Shown here: positions 17,130 through 25,629 of the stretch, one piece after another | How the letters are laid out: each line of letters opens with the position of its first letter | Numbering within the stretch: the first letter of the stretch is position 1 | Origin: Fulvimarina uroteuthidis | Lineage (GTDB): Bacteria > Pseudomonadota > Alphaproteobacteria > Rhizobiales > Rhizobiaceae | Reading direction: 5' to 3' | Length of the DNA stretch: 64,000 bases | Assembly (NCBI RefSeq): GCF_034321785.1 | Contig: NZ_JAXLPB010000004.1 | Span: 62,001 to 126,000, forward strand | Made by a program: the position numbers and the translations under genes | Notes under the pieces: generated by a model | Database searches by the model: none | Told to the model about the DNA's origin: nothing | What the model saw: only the letters and a program-made list of their open reading frames with translations

Positions 17130-17792
17130 ATGAGAATAAGGTCCGTGTCGCCCCTCGCCTTCTCACGCATCCGGCGCGAGTTCCGCCGGCAAAAAGGCAG
17201 GCGGCAGCGTCGCATTTCCGCAATTCTGCGCTCCTTCTCCAACCGGCGGAGCGCGACGGATCCGACGATCCAGGATCTGTCGCTCGCCTTCGACACCCGT
17301 GCCTTCGGGGCGTTCTTCATTCTGTTCGGCAGCCTCAACCTCGTCCCGCTGCCGCCCGGCGCATCGACGGTCTTCGGTCTGCCGCTCATCCTTTTCGCGC
17401 TTCAGCTCGCCGTCGGGCGACACCGCGTCTGGCTGCCGGAGCGTGTTCGCACCATTCGCCTGAAGCCCGAAACGCTGGCTTCCCTGATGACGAAGGTCGG
17501 GCCGCTCATCCGGCGGGCCGAGAGGCTGGCTCGACATCGGATGTGGCCTCAGCCGGAAGGCCTTCTCCTGTGTGTCGTGGGCTGGATCTGCCTGTTTCTC
17601 GCCGTCATCGTCGCGATCCCGTTCCCGCTGACCAACATGGCACCGGGCGTCGCCATCGCGATCGCGGGCATCGCGATCACGGCACGGGACGGTTTGTGGC
17701 TGATCGCCGCGGCCGTGCTCGGCGCTGCCTCCGTACTGTTCCTCATCGGCGTCTATGGCGGCGCGGTGCTCGCCCTTGTCCACATGCTGTGA
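17130..17792 (+). CDS. ExoD-family exopolysaccharide-synthesis membrane protein
   Basis: About 220 residues with an Arg-rich N-terminus and four or five hydrophobic segments. The FGAFFILFGSLNLVPLPPGASTVFGLPLILFALQL block and the later WICLFLAVIVAIPFPLTNMAPGVAIAI block are typical of ExoD (PF06055). ExoD affects exopolysaccharide production and alkali tolerance in Sinorhizobium; its biochemical role is unknown. The ATG at 17130 gives the usual length. A GTG at about 17019 would add 37 residues with no similarity. It follows the patatin gene on the same strand. Confidence 0.8.
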   Translation: MRIRSVSPLAFSRIRREFRRQKGRRQRRISAILRSFSNRRSATDPTIQDLSLAFDTRAFGAFFILFGSLNLVPLPPGASTVFGLPLILFALQLAVGRHRVWLPERVRTIRLKPETLASLMTKVGPLIRRAERLARHRMWPQPEGLLLCVVGWICLFLAVIVAIPFPLTNMAPGVAIAIAGIAITARDGLWLIAAAVLGAASVLFLIGVYGGAVLALVHML

Positions 17793-17904
17793 TCAGCCGA
17801 CACGTTCGGGTGATGGCACGCGATCGTGCGGTGCTTTCCGGGACCAAGCGGGGGGCTCGCGCGTTGCTGCTTGGATCGTCACCTGACAAAAGGTTCCAGA
17901 CCCT

Positions 17905-18276
17905 ATGGCACGCACGCGCAAACGCGGGACGTCGTCGTCCGCCACCCTGTTTCCCAAGTCCGCCGTGGAAGCCAGCGCGATCATGGTGGGGGCGCCCTTC
18001 GTCATCGCAACCCGCCTGACGCAGATGGCGTTGGCAGGAGGCAATCCGAGCGCCGGGGACCTGCGGGAAAACCGGAAGATGGTCGCCGAAAAGGTCGCCG
18101 CCGTTCAGCAATCGGCCTTCGCCTTCAACCAGGCGATGATGAAGAGCATGATGGACATGCCGTTTGCCTTCATGACCGCCAATCCGCTTGCCAAGTCGGC
18201 GGACGCCATCGTCTCGGCGGCACTCAAGCCTTACAGTTCCAAGGTCAAGGCGAACCGGAAACGCCTTTCGAAGTGA
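17905..18276 (+). CDS. Conserved-looking hypothetical protein, weakly phasin-like
   Basis: A 123-residue basic protein I do not recognise with certainty. The ends are Lys/Arg-rich. The centre is a long amphipathic helical region rich in Met, Ala and Phe (VAAVQQSAFAFNQAMMKSMM). That composition recalls phasin or granule-associated proteins, but no diagnostic motif is present. There is no signal peptide. Codon use is like the surroundings. It stands alone and is convergent with the DUF1194 gene. Confidence 0.6.
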   Translation: MARTRKRGTSSSATLFPKSAVEASAIMVGAPFVIATRLTQMALAGGNPSAGDLRENRKMVAEKVAAVQQSAFAFNQAMMKSMMDMPFAFMTANPLAKSADAIVSAALKPYSSKVKANRKRLSK

Positions 18277-18337
18277 ACGCCAACGCCCGCCGCCCCCCCT
18301 TGCGCCCGTCTCCGCCTGCGGGCGACCGCAGGGCGGG

Positions 18338-19270
18338 CTATCGAACGTCCTCGTCCATCCAGAACCTTTGGCGCTGCTGCCACAAGGTCTCGCCGATCCT
18401 GCAATCGACGGAACCGGATGCTTTCGTCGCAACGATCGGCGCAGCGTTCGATCGCGCGCGCGGGTCCTGCGTGTCGATCGGCCAGTCCAGCGCCAGTTCC
18501 AGCACCAGCTTTCGCCTGACGGCCGCCGGAAACTGCGGCCAGTCGTGCACCGGAACGACGAATGCGCCCGGTCCCCCGATGACGCACGCCTCGTAATAGC
18601 GATCGAGGTCGTCGATCGCCGCCCAGGAGGCGCCGTCGTCGCCGGTCATGAGCGGCAGGCCGTTGATCGTGATTCCCCGCGCCACCGCCGCGTCGCGCGC
18701 CTCGTCGACCGTCTGGCCCTGATTGTTCGGTCCGTCGCCGGAAATGTCGATCACGCGCTTCAACCCGTCATAGCCGTTGGCGTCGAACAGGCCGGCACTG
18801 TAGGCGATCCCGCCCGAGATGGATGTGCGGCGCGCCCGTGTCGGCGGGCCGGCGGCGAGACGATAGGCGAAGCCGTCGGCGCTTTCCTTGGAATCGATCA
18901 GCGTCCACGGAATGACGGTGGCCTGCGTCGCCTGCCCCGCCCATTCGACGTAAGTGACCGCGATGGCGCCGTTCACACCGTCGAAGATCGCATCCTGGAC
19001 CTCGCGCGAGCGAAACGCCGCGGCGTAGCCTTCGCGCTGGATGATCTGCTCGGCATCGCTCATCGACCAGCTGATATCGACCGCGAGGACGAGTTCGACA
19101 TCCACCGGCGTTCCCGCCTCCGCCAGGGCGCCGCGTCCGGCCCCCAGTGCGTCGAGGCCGCGGCTCTGGGCGACCGCAAGGCCGGCAGCCGACAGGAGAA
19201 AGACGCACGCGACCATGGCGGCGGCCACGGGCTCCAGGCGGGGTGTGCGGCATGTCCTCGATCCGGTCAT
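18338..19270 (-). CDS. DUF1194 (von Willebrand A-like) exported protein
   Basis: A 310-residue protein with a signal peptide (about residues 10-35, ending near GLAVAQS). It has a VWA-like fold: the metal-site start is LVLAVDISWSMSDAEQ (D-x-S-x-S), the Thr/Ser site is in RTSISGGI, and the third acidic site in RVIDISGDGPNN. This corresponds to DUF1194. VWA proteins mediate protein interactions through a bound divalent metal; the role of this secreted family is unknown. The ATG at 19270 places the signal peptide correctly; an upstream ATG at 19306 is also open. Confidence 0.8.
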   Translation of the reverse strand: MTGSRTCRTPRLEPVAAAMVACVFLLSAAGLAVAQSRGLDALGAGRGALAEAGTPVDVELVLAVDISWSMSDAEQIIQREGYAAAFRSREVQDAIFDGVNGAIAVTYVEWAGQATQATVIPWTLIDSKESADGFAYRLAAGPPTRARRTSISGGIAYSAGLFDANGYDGLKRVIDISGDGPNNQGQTVDEARDAAVARGITINGLPLMTGDDGASWAAIDDLDRYYEACVIGGPGAFVVPVHDWPQFPAAVRRKLVLELALDWPIDTQDPRARSNAAPIVATKASGSVDCRIGETLWQQRQRFWMDEDVR

Positions 19271-19398
19271 GACGCAAGGTTCGCCCGACACTGCTCGTTC
19301 GCGCAAGACACGATCGCGTTTGGAACGCGGCGCGTGGCGGGCCGGCCCTCCGTGACGGGCATGAGGGGTATGACGGGCGGCGGCGGGCCGCCGCCGGA

Positions 19399-19623
19399 TC
19401 AGTAATCGGGCGCCTTGATCAGATGCTGCGGGCGCGCCGCGATCTCCGGCTCGTAGACCTCGCTCGTCCAGCGATCCTTCTCGACCGCCTCGACGCCGAT
19501 GGACACGGCGCCCTCGCGCGAGCCGAAGACCGCCATGATCGTCGCGGTGATCCCGTCGGCGAGCCGCTGCTTCTGATCGGCGTCGAGATCGACGGGAAAA
19601 TGCTTGATGGAGACGTGGGGCAT
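19399..19623 (-). CDS. 4-oxalocrotonate tautomerase-family protein
   Basis: A 74-residue tautomerase. After Met removal the N-terminal Pro (MPHVSIKHFP) is the catalytic base of this superfamily, which fixes the start at 19623 rather than the longer in-frame ATG at 19644. The sequence continues with LADGITATIMAVFGSREGAVSIGVEAVEKDRW, the usual helix and second strand of the beta-alpha-beta fold. The conserved Arg of true 4-oxalocrotonate tautomerase (R11) is not obvious, so the substrate is open. It lies 75 nt downstream of a glutathione transferase gene on the same strand. Confidence 0.85.
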   Translation of the reverse strand: MPHVSIKHFPVDLDADQKQRLADGITATIMAVFGSREGAVSIGVEAVEKDRWTSEVYEPEIAARPQHLIKAPDY

Positions 19624-19698
19624 CCGGATCTTTCTTTCATGCAAAGGAGGATCGCCCCGCCGCGGTCGCGCCGGCGGGGCGAGATGACGGCGGCGCAG

Positions 19699-20412
19699 TC
19701 AGCTCCGGGCGCGCTGGCCGAACAGAACGCTCTGGGCGTTCTTGTCGGTCTCGAGCTTCAGCTTCTCGCGCTCGTCCTTGCCAAGGTCCAGACCGCGCGC
19801 CACGGCGGGACGGGCCTTCACGGCCTCGAACCAGCGCTTGAGGTTGGGGAACTCGTTGATGTCCTGCCCCTGGTTCTCGTAGGGGACGATCCAGCCGATC
19901 GCGGCCATGTCGGCGATCGAATAGTCCTTGCCGCCGAGGAATTCGGTTTCGCCGAGACGCCTGTTCATCACGCCGTAGAGCCGGTTCGTCTCGTTCGTGT
20001 AGCGTTCGATGCCGTAGGCGATCTTTTCGGGCGCGTAATTGCGGAAATGATGGGTCTGCCCCGCCATCGGCCCCAGCCCGCCGACCTGCCAGAACAGCCA
20101 TTCCTCGACGGCGACCTGCTCGCGCCCGCCCCTTGGGTAGAACCGATCGAACTTGCGGCCGAGATATTGCAGGATCGCGCCGGATTCGAACACCGACACC
20201 GGTTCGCCGTCCGGCCCCTCCGGATCGACGATCGCCGGCATGCGATTGTTGGGAGATATTTTCAGAAAGTCCGGTTCGAACTGATCACCCGCCCCGATGT
20301 TCACGAACCTTACGTCATATGGAACACCCAGTTCTTCCAGCATGATGGATATCTTCCACCCGTTGGGCGTCGGCCAGTAATACAGTTCGATCGGTTTCGT
20401 TTGCGTTGTCAT
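19699..20412 (-). CDS. Glutathione S-transferase, YfcG/YghU (Nu-class)-like
   Basis: A 237-residue glutathione transferase. The N-terminal thioredoxin-like domain has IELYYWPTPNGWKISIMLEELGV, with Asn in place of the usual catalytic Ser/Tyr/Cys, and the cis-Pro/binding motif NNRMPAIVDP and ESGAILQYL. The C-terminal helical domain contains the N-cap DYSIADMAA. The TPNGWKI segment is typical of Nu-class enzymes such as YfcG, which have disulfide reductase activity with two glutathiones. The ATG at 20412 is chosen over an upstream TTG. It is probably cotranscribed with the tautomerase. Confidence 0.87.
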   Translation of the reverse strand: MTTQTKPIELYYWPTPNGWKISIMLEELGVPYDVRFVNIGAGDQFEPDFLKISPNNRMPAIVDPEGPDGEPVSVFESGAILQYLGRKFDRFYPRGGREQVAVEEWLFWQVGGLGPMAGQTHHFRNYAPEKIAYGIERYTNETNRLYGVMNRRLGETEFLGGKDYSIADMAAIGWIVPYENQGQDINEFPNLKRWFEAVKARPAVARGLDLGKDEREKLKLETDKNAQSVLFGQRARS

Positions 20413-20639
20413 CAAGGGTTGCCTTTTCGTTTACGATGCCTCAGAAACGCCCTCAGAACGTGCGACCTATGACCGAAATAGTTCTCGCTGTCACCAATTC
20501 GGCTCATTTTGGCCAAGTTCTGCGGTCTAGCTGTTGGTGGAGGTAAGGCATCATGGGGATGATGCCAATGAAGGGCGGGTGTCACAGCGTTCATCAAATC
20601 GAACGTCGGCTGCATCCGAAGTCAGCCTGGCGACAGGTC

Positions 20640-20659
20640 ACCGTGCCATGAGTCACGGT
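20640..20659. other. Small hairpin upstream of the 65-residue secreted protein
   Basis: Six-base arms ACCGTG and CACGGT with an eight-base loop, ending seven bases before the AGGGGG ribosome-binding site of the following small gene. It could affect translation start, but it is short. I see nothing else in the 267-nt gap from 20413. Confidence 0.25.
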
Positions 20660-20679
20660 ATCAAACAGGGGGTGTACCC

Positions 20680-20877
20680 ATGATCAAGCGACTTTCTTTC
20701 TTCACGGTCCTCATCGCGCTTTTCGGGATGGCCATGAGTGCGCTCGCCCAGAACACCGTCGAACGCTCGGGAAGCGCCCTTGCGTCCGTGTCGGGCGACC
20801 GCTGCGATTATACGCAGGGCATCGTCTGCACGATCGAACGCGCACCGGCGCCGCTGAGCGTCACGGCCAGTTTCTGA
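20680..20877 (+). CDS. Small secreted protein of unknown function
   Basis: A 65-residue product with a clear signal peptide (MIKRLSFFTVLIALFGMAMSALA, cleavage after ALA). The mature part of about 42 residues contains two Cys (DRCDYTQGIVCTIE) that could form a disulfide. The ATG has AGGGGG upstream. I do not recognise a family. Location between the glutathione transferase and amn gives no hint. Its good start site, signal peptide and stop make it more likely real than chance. Confidence 0.6.
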   Translation: MIKRLSFFTVLIALFGMAMSALAQNTVERSGSALASVSGDRCDYTQGIVCTIERAPAPLSVTASF

Positions 20878-21101
20878 CGCGACCGGACGGTTCCGCAATT
20901 TCATCCGCACGGCCATGCCGGGCCGCGACCCGGCCACGAATGCGTCCCACCGCCAACTCCGGTCGCCGATATCGGGGCGGAGCCGAAGGGTATCGGGATC
21001 CCGGCAATGTCCGGACGAACCGCCCCGGGTGCGGAACCACCCCCAGCTGCAATTGCACGAGACCTCTTTTCCTTTGATGCCGGTCTGCTAGCTTGGGTCG
21101 C

Positions 21102-22607
21102 ATGACCGACATGCTGACAACAGACATCGGACGAGACGCGTTCAAGACCCCCGAAGCGGCTGAAGGTGCCAGCTTCACCGATGCGAAGGCCGCTGTCGCG
21201 GAGCTGTCGCGACTCTACCGCCGCGCCATCGAATTTCTTGCGGAGCAATTCGAAGCCACCATCGAACGCGGCGAGGCGAGAACCCGTATCCGCGCCTTCT
21301 ATCCCCAGCTCTCGATCTCGACGTCCAGCCATGCGAGGGTCGATTCCCGGCTCTCCTTCGGCCATGTCAGCCATCCGGGCTGGTATACGACGACGATCAC
21401 CCGGCCGGATCTTTTCGAGAACTATCTGATCGAGCAGATCAGCCTTCTGATCCACAACCACGACGTTCCCGTCGTCGTCGGCGATTCCACGACGCCGATC
21501 CCCCTGCACTTCGCCATTCCCGACGGCTCCTATGTCGCGGCGGAAAAGGTCGAACGGCTCGGTGGGCCCCTGCGCGACTTCTTCGACGTGCCGGACCTGT
21601 CTGCGACGGACGACCGGATCGTCAACGGCAACTATACGCCCGGCTATGGCGAGGGCCTGCCGCTCGCGCCCTTCACCGGCCAGCGCATCGACTATTCCCT
21701 GCATCGCCTGCAGCATTACACCGCGACACGGCCGGAATATTTCCAGAACTTCGTGCTCTTCACCAACTACCAGTTCTATATCGACGAATTCTCCACGCTC
21801 GCCCGTCAGATGATGGCCGATGGCGGCGGGGGCTATGCGGCCTTCGTCGAGCCGGGAAACGTCCTGACCCGCGCGGGCGATCTGGAACCCGCCACCGGCG
21901 AAGCCCCGGCCCGCCTGCCGCAGATGCCGGCCTATCACCTCGTGCGCGAGGACGGCCACGGCATCACCATGGTCAATATCGGCGTCGGTCCGTCCAACGC
22001 GAAGACGATCACCGACCATGTCGCGGTGCTGCGGCCCCACGCCTGGCTGATGCTCGGCCATTGCGCCGGGCTTCGCACCAGCCAGGAGCTCGGCGACTAC
22101 GTGCTGGCGCACGCCTATGTGCGCGAGGACCACGTCCTCGATGCCGATCTTCCGATCTGGGTGCCGATCCCCGCACTGGCGGAGGTCCAGGTCGCTCTCG
22201 AACAGGCGGTGGCGGAGGTCACGGGGCTTTCGGGCTACGAGTTGAAGCGGATCATGCGCACCGGCACCGTCGCGACCATCGACAACCGGAACTGGGAGCT
22301 GCGCGATCACCGCGAGCCGATGGAGCGGCTGTCCCAGTCGCGGGCCATCGGTCTCGACATGGAATCGGCGACGATCGCGGCCAACGGGTTCCGGTTCAGG
22401 GTGCCCTACGGCACGTTGCTGTGCGTGTCCGACAAGCCGCTTCACGGCGAACTCAAGCTGCCCGGCATGGCGACCGACTTCTATCGGCGGCAGGTGTCCC
22501 AGCATCTGAAGATCGGCATGCGGGCCCTCGAACTGCTGAGCGAATTTCCGCCCGAACGCATCCACTCTCGCAAGCTTCGGTCGTTTACCGAAACAGCGTT
22601 CCAGTAG
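21102..22607 (+). CDS. amn: AMP nucleosidase
   Basis: A 501-residue enzyme, close to the E. coli length, that hydrolyses AMP to adenine and ribose 5-phosphate. The N-terminal regulatory domain includes AFYPQLSI and SRLSFGHVSHPG. The C-terminal phosphorylase-fold domain includes MLGHCAGLR, GDYVLAHAYVREDHVLD, and the nucleoside-binding GLDMESATIAANGFRFRVPYGTLLCVSDKPLHGELK segment. The ATG at 21102 is better than an upstream in-frame TTG. It lies 12 nt before the following gene and likely shares its transcript. Confidence 0.94.
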   Translation: MTDMLTTDIGRDAFKTPEAAEGASFTDAKAAVAELSRLYRRAIEFLAEQFEATIERGEARTRIRAFYPQLSISTSSHARVDSRLSFGHVSHPGWYTTTITRPDLFENYLIEQISLLIHNHDVPVVVGDSTTPIPLHFAIPDGSYVAAEKVERLGGPLRDFFDVPDLSATDDRIVNGNYTPGYGEGLPLAPFTGQRIDYSLHRLQHYTATRPEYFQNFVLFTNYQFYIDEFSTLARQMMADGGGGYAAFVEPGNVLTRAGDLEPATGEAPARLPQMPAYHLVREDGHGITMVNIGVGPSNAKTITDHVAVLRPHAWLMLGHCAGLRTSQELGDYVLAHAYVREDHVLDADLPIWVPIPALAEVQVALEQAVAEVTGLSGYELKRIMRTGTVATIDNRNWELRDHREPMERLSQSRAIGLDMESATIAANGFRFRVPYGTLLCVSDKPLHGELKLPGMATDFYRRQVSQHLKIGMRALELLSEFPPERIHSRKLRSFTETAFQ

Positions 22608-22619
22608 GCGGCGGCAGCG

Positions 22620-23660
22620 GTGAACACGATCGCGCCAGTGCAGGCGGCGCAGGGGCGGAAGCGGTCCCGTCCGGTGCTTCCCGGCCTGGGTTTCGGGGCC
22701 ATCGCCTGCCTATCGGCGCTGCTCCTCGTCGCGGGGTTCCTCGGACATTACGCGGCCGCGCTGGATTCATTCTCCCATTTCAGGGTCCATCTCGGCCTTG
22801 CGGCGATCGTCGCCGGTCTCGCCGCAACGGCGCTGTGCCGCAGGCGGGCGCGTCTTGTCCTCGGCATCGTCCCGCTGCTCGTCGGGATCTACGCGGTTTT
22901 CACCGTTCTTCCGTTCCTTACTGATCTCGGCGAAACCATCGCTCACCAGGGCGACGGCGCGAATGCGTCGGGCGACCGGGGCGCGGCAGCGTCCGCGGAG
23001 GAAGCCCTCACGCTGCTGCAGATGAACCTTCTCTACAAGGCCGAAACGGCGCCCGCGCTGCGAACCATCAGGCAGGCGAGCGCGGACTTCGTCACCCTTC
23101 AGGAAGCTTCGCCGCGCTGGATCGAGGCGCTTGGCGCGACCGGCGATCTCTATCCCCACCGGGCCACATGCGCGAATGCGCAGCTTTCCTCGAGTGTCCT
23201 CATTCTGTCGAAACATCCCTTCGACGGGGCCGTGATATGCCGCGAAAGGCTGCGCTTCGTCGCCGGAACGGTGGTGCTGGAGAACGGGCACCGCGTGACG
23301 ATCGGGTCGGCGCATCTCTTCTGGCCCTGGCCACACGGCCAGAGATGGCAGCTGCACGCCCTGTCTCCCGAACTCGAAGCACTGCCGTCGCCCCTCCTCG
23401 TCGGCGGTGACTTCAATGCCGTGCCCTGGAGCGCCTCGGTCCGGAAGTTCGCCGCAGCCAGCGCTACCAGCCCGGTTCGCCATATCGGCGCGACGTTCGC
23501 GCCCGCGTTCCTTCCCGCCGCATGGAAGGCCTGGGTCGGTCTGCCGATCGACAATGTGCTCGTCTCGGAGGAAATTCTCGTCCAGTCCGCCGAGACCCTC
23601 GCCCCCACGGCCGCCGATCATCTGCCGGTCCAGGTCCGCTTCGCGATCGCGGACGACTGA
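22620..23660 (+). CDS. Membrane-anchored endonuclease/exonuclease/phosphatase-fold protein
   Basis: A 346-residue protein with GTG start. Three hydrophobic helices (about 25-50, 55-72, 78-98) precede a periplasm- or cytoplasm-facing DNase I-like domain. Motifs include LLQMNLLYK, FVTLQEASPRW (the metal-binding Glu), VTIGSAHLFWP, LVGGDFNAVPW, IDNVLVS and the final TAADHLPVQVRF with the catalytic Asp-His. This is the architecture of several bacterial membrane EEP proteins of unknown substrate (nucleic acid, phosphoinositide or sphingomyelin-like). It closely follows amn. Confidence 0.82.
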   Translation: MNTIAPVQAAQGRKRSRPVLPGLGFGAIACLSALLLVAGFLGHYAAALDSFSHFRVHLGLAAIVAGLAATALCRRRARLVLGIVPLLVGIYAVFTVLPFLTDLGETIAHQGDGANASGDRGAAASAEEALTLLQMNLLYKAETAPALRTIRQASADFVTLQEASPRWIEALGATGDLYPHRATCANAQLSSSVLILSKHPFDGAVICRERLRFVAGTVVLENGHRVTIGSAHLFWPWPHGQRWQLHALSPELEALPSPLLVGGDFNAVPWSASVRKFAAASATSPVRHIGATFAPAFLPAAWKAWVGLPIDNVLVSEEILVQSAETLAPTAADHLPVQVRFAIADD

Positions 23661-23886
23661 TCGCAACACCTGCGAACGGCGGCATCTTGGCACCGCCGCG
23701 CACGTTCGGCCGACAAAATGTCCTGCGACGAATGGAGTTGTTGGCGGGGGTCGGCCAGCCGGCCTACCGTCTGCCGATGATGACACCGCGCACCGACGAT
23801 ACCGCTCGACAGGCTTGCGACGTTCCGGATCTCGATCCGGCGGACGGGGCTTGCCGCGCCGCCTTGTGCGCGGAGTGACATCGTCG

Positions 23887-25599
23887 ATGCGCGTCATGAT
23901 CCTCGGCGGCTACGGTGCTTTCGGAGGCCGTCTCGCCCGTCTCCTCGCCGACTGTCCGGATCTCGAACTGCTGATCTGCGGACGCAGCTTCGCAAGCGCC
24001 GAGGCCTTCTGTCGCGATTTCAAGGGCGCGGCGAGAACTGTCCCGGTCGAACTCGACCGCGACACGATCGCAAAGGGGCTTTCCGCCTTTCGTCCCGATC
24101 TCGTGGTCGATGCCTCCGGGCCCTTCCAGGATTACGGCGCGGACGGCTACGCAGTCGTCAAGGCGGCGATCCGCCATGGCGCGAACTATCTCGATTTCGC
24201 GGACGGGGCCGACTTCGTCGCCGGCATCGCCCGTTACGACAAGGACGCCAAGGCCGCCGGCCTCTTCGCCCTGTCCGGCGTCAGCACGTTTCCGGTCCTG
24301 ACGGCGGCGGTCCTTCGCGAGATCGCCAAGACGATCGCCATCCGGGAGGTGCGCGGCGGCATGGCGCCCTCGCCGCATGCCGGGCTCGGCGTCAACGTCA
24401 TCGGCGTCGTCCTCGGCTATGCCGGGGGGCCGGTCGCGATCCGGCGCGGCGGCGAGACGCGGACGGCCTACGGTCTTACGGAAAGCCTCGACGCGACGAT
24501 CGCGCCGCCGGGCGCCCTGCCGCTTCGCAGCACCCGCTTCTCCCTCGTCGAGGTCCCGGACCTCACCCTTGTCCCGCTCGAGCACGAGACGCTTCGCGAT
24601 ATCTGGATCGGAGCCGGCCCCGGCCCGCAATGGGCGCACCGTGTGCTGAACCTGTTTGCCAAGGTGCGCAGGCGGTTCGGCCTGCCCTCGCTCAAGCCGC
24701 TGGCGCCGTTGGTCCACTGGATCCTCGAGCGCCTGGCGTCCGGCGAGCATCGCGGCGGCATGTTCATCGAGGCGACGGGACCGGACGGGACCGGGACGGA
24801 GCGGACCCTGACATGGCACCTCATTGCCGAAGGCGACGACGGTCCGTTGATCCCCTCGATGGCGATCGAGGCGATCGTGCGCAAGCTTCGTTGCGGCGAA
24901 CGCCCGGCGCCCGGGGCGAGAGCGGCCGTGCGCGCGCTCGAACTGTCCGACTATCTGGCGCTGTTCGAAGATCGCCGGATCGTCACCGGCTTCCGCGAGA
25001 CGCCATGCGCCGATGCGCCCGTGTTCCGCAAGATTCTCGGACCGGGGCTCGATGTCCTGCCCGCCGCCGTCCGCGCCTTTCACGACAGTGCGCAACCCCG
25101 CCGGTGGAGCGGGTTTGCCGATATCGTGCGCGGCACGAGCCTCCTGTCGCGGCTCGTCGGGGCGATCATCCGCGTTCCGCCGGCCGGCATGGGCGTGCCG
25201 CTGGACGTGACGGTGACGCCGGATGCGACCGGCGAGTCCTGGGTCCGGCAGTTCGGTCACCATCGCCTGACAAGCGTTCTGACCCCCGGCATCGGTCGCC
25301 ACGAGCATCTCATGTGCGAGCGCTTCGGGTGGGTGGATGTGGGAATAGCCCTGGTGATCGAGCACGACCGGCTTCGCTTCGTGCCGCGGCACTGGGCGGT
25401 CCTCGGCATCCCCATGCCGAAGCGGCTGCTGCCCTCCGCCAAGACGTTCGAGACGGCGGAGAACGGGCGCTTTCGTTTCGACGTGATCTTCAGCGCGCCG
25501 ATCGTCGGGCTCATCGCGACCTATCGCGGATGGCTGGAGCCGGCCGCGATCGGCGTGCCGGCCGAGACGGGCGCGAGGGCGCTGCAGCCGGGCGAGTGA
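23887..25599 (+). CDS. Saccharopine dehydrogenase-like oxidoreductase with C-terminal DUF4166
   Basis: A 570-residue protein. An N-terminal Rossmann domain (MILGGYGAFGGRLARLL, then CGRSFASAEAF and VVDASGPFQDYG) has the saccharopine dehydrogenase-like pattern. The last 190 residues match the DUF4166 family (GFADIVRG, W-x-R-x-F, FETAENGRFRFDVIFSAPIVGLIATYRGWLEP). Such proteins are annotated as putative membrane or lipid-linked reductases; the substrate is unknown. The ATG at 23887 has GGAG 11 bases upstream; GTG 23875 is an alternative. The gene ends inside a large inverted repeat and converges on an acyl-CoA synthetase gene. Confidence 0.75.
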   Translation: MRVMILGGYGAFGGRLARLLADCPDLELLICGRSFASAEAFCRDFKGAARTVPVELDRDTIAKGLSAFRPDLVVDASGPFQDYGADGYAVVKAAIRHGANYLDFADGADFVAGIARYDKDAKAAGLFALSGVSTFPVLTAAVLREIAKTIAIREVRGGMAPSPHAGLGVNVIGVVLGYAGGPVAIRRGGETRTAYGLTESLDATIAPPGALPLRSTRFSLVEVPDLTLVPLEHETLRDIWIGAGPGPQWAHRVLNLFAKVRRRFGLPSLKPLAPLVHWILERLASGEHRGGMFIEATGPDGTGTERTLTWHLIAEGDDGPLIPSMAIEAIVRKLRCGERPAPGARAAVRALELSDYLALFEDRRIVTGFRETPCADAPVFRKILGPGLDVLPAAVRAFHDSAQPRRWSGFADIVRGTSLLSRLVGAIIRVPPAGMGVPLDVTVTPDATGESWVRQFGHHRLTSVLTPGIGRHEHLMCERFGWVDVGIALVIEHDRLRFVPRHWAVLGIPMPKRLLPSAKTFETAENGRFRFDVIFSAPIVGLIATYRGWLEPAAIGVPAETGARALQPGE

Positions 25600-25627
25600 T
25601 GCCGCACCCGGCTGCAGCGCCCTCGCG
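25572..25627. terminator. 21-bp perfect inverted repeat between convergent genes
   Basis: Arms 25572-25592 and 25607-25627 pair perfectly, with a 14-base loop containing the TGA of the upstream gene. The left arm is the last codons of the DUF4166 gene. No U-tract follows on either strand, so it may act as an mRNA-stabilising stem or Rho-assisted terminator for both convergent transcripts. Confidence 0.65.
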
Positions 25628-25629
25628 TC

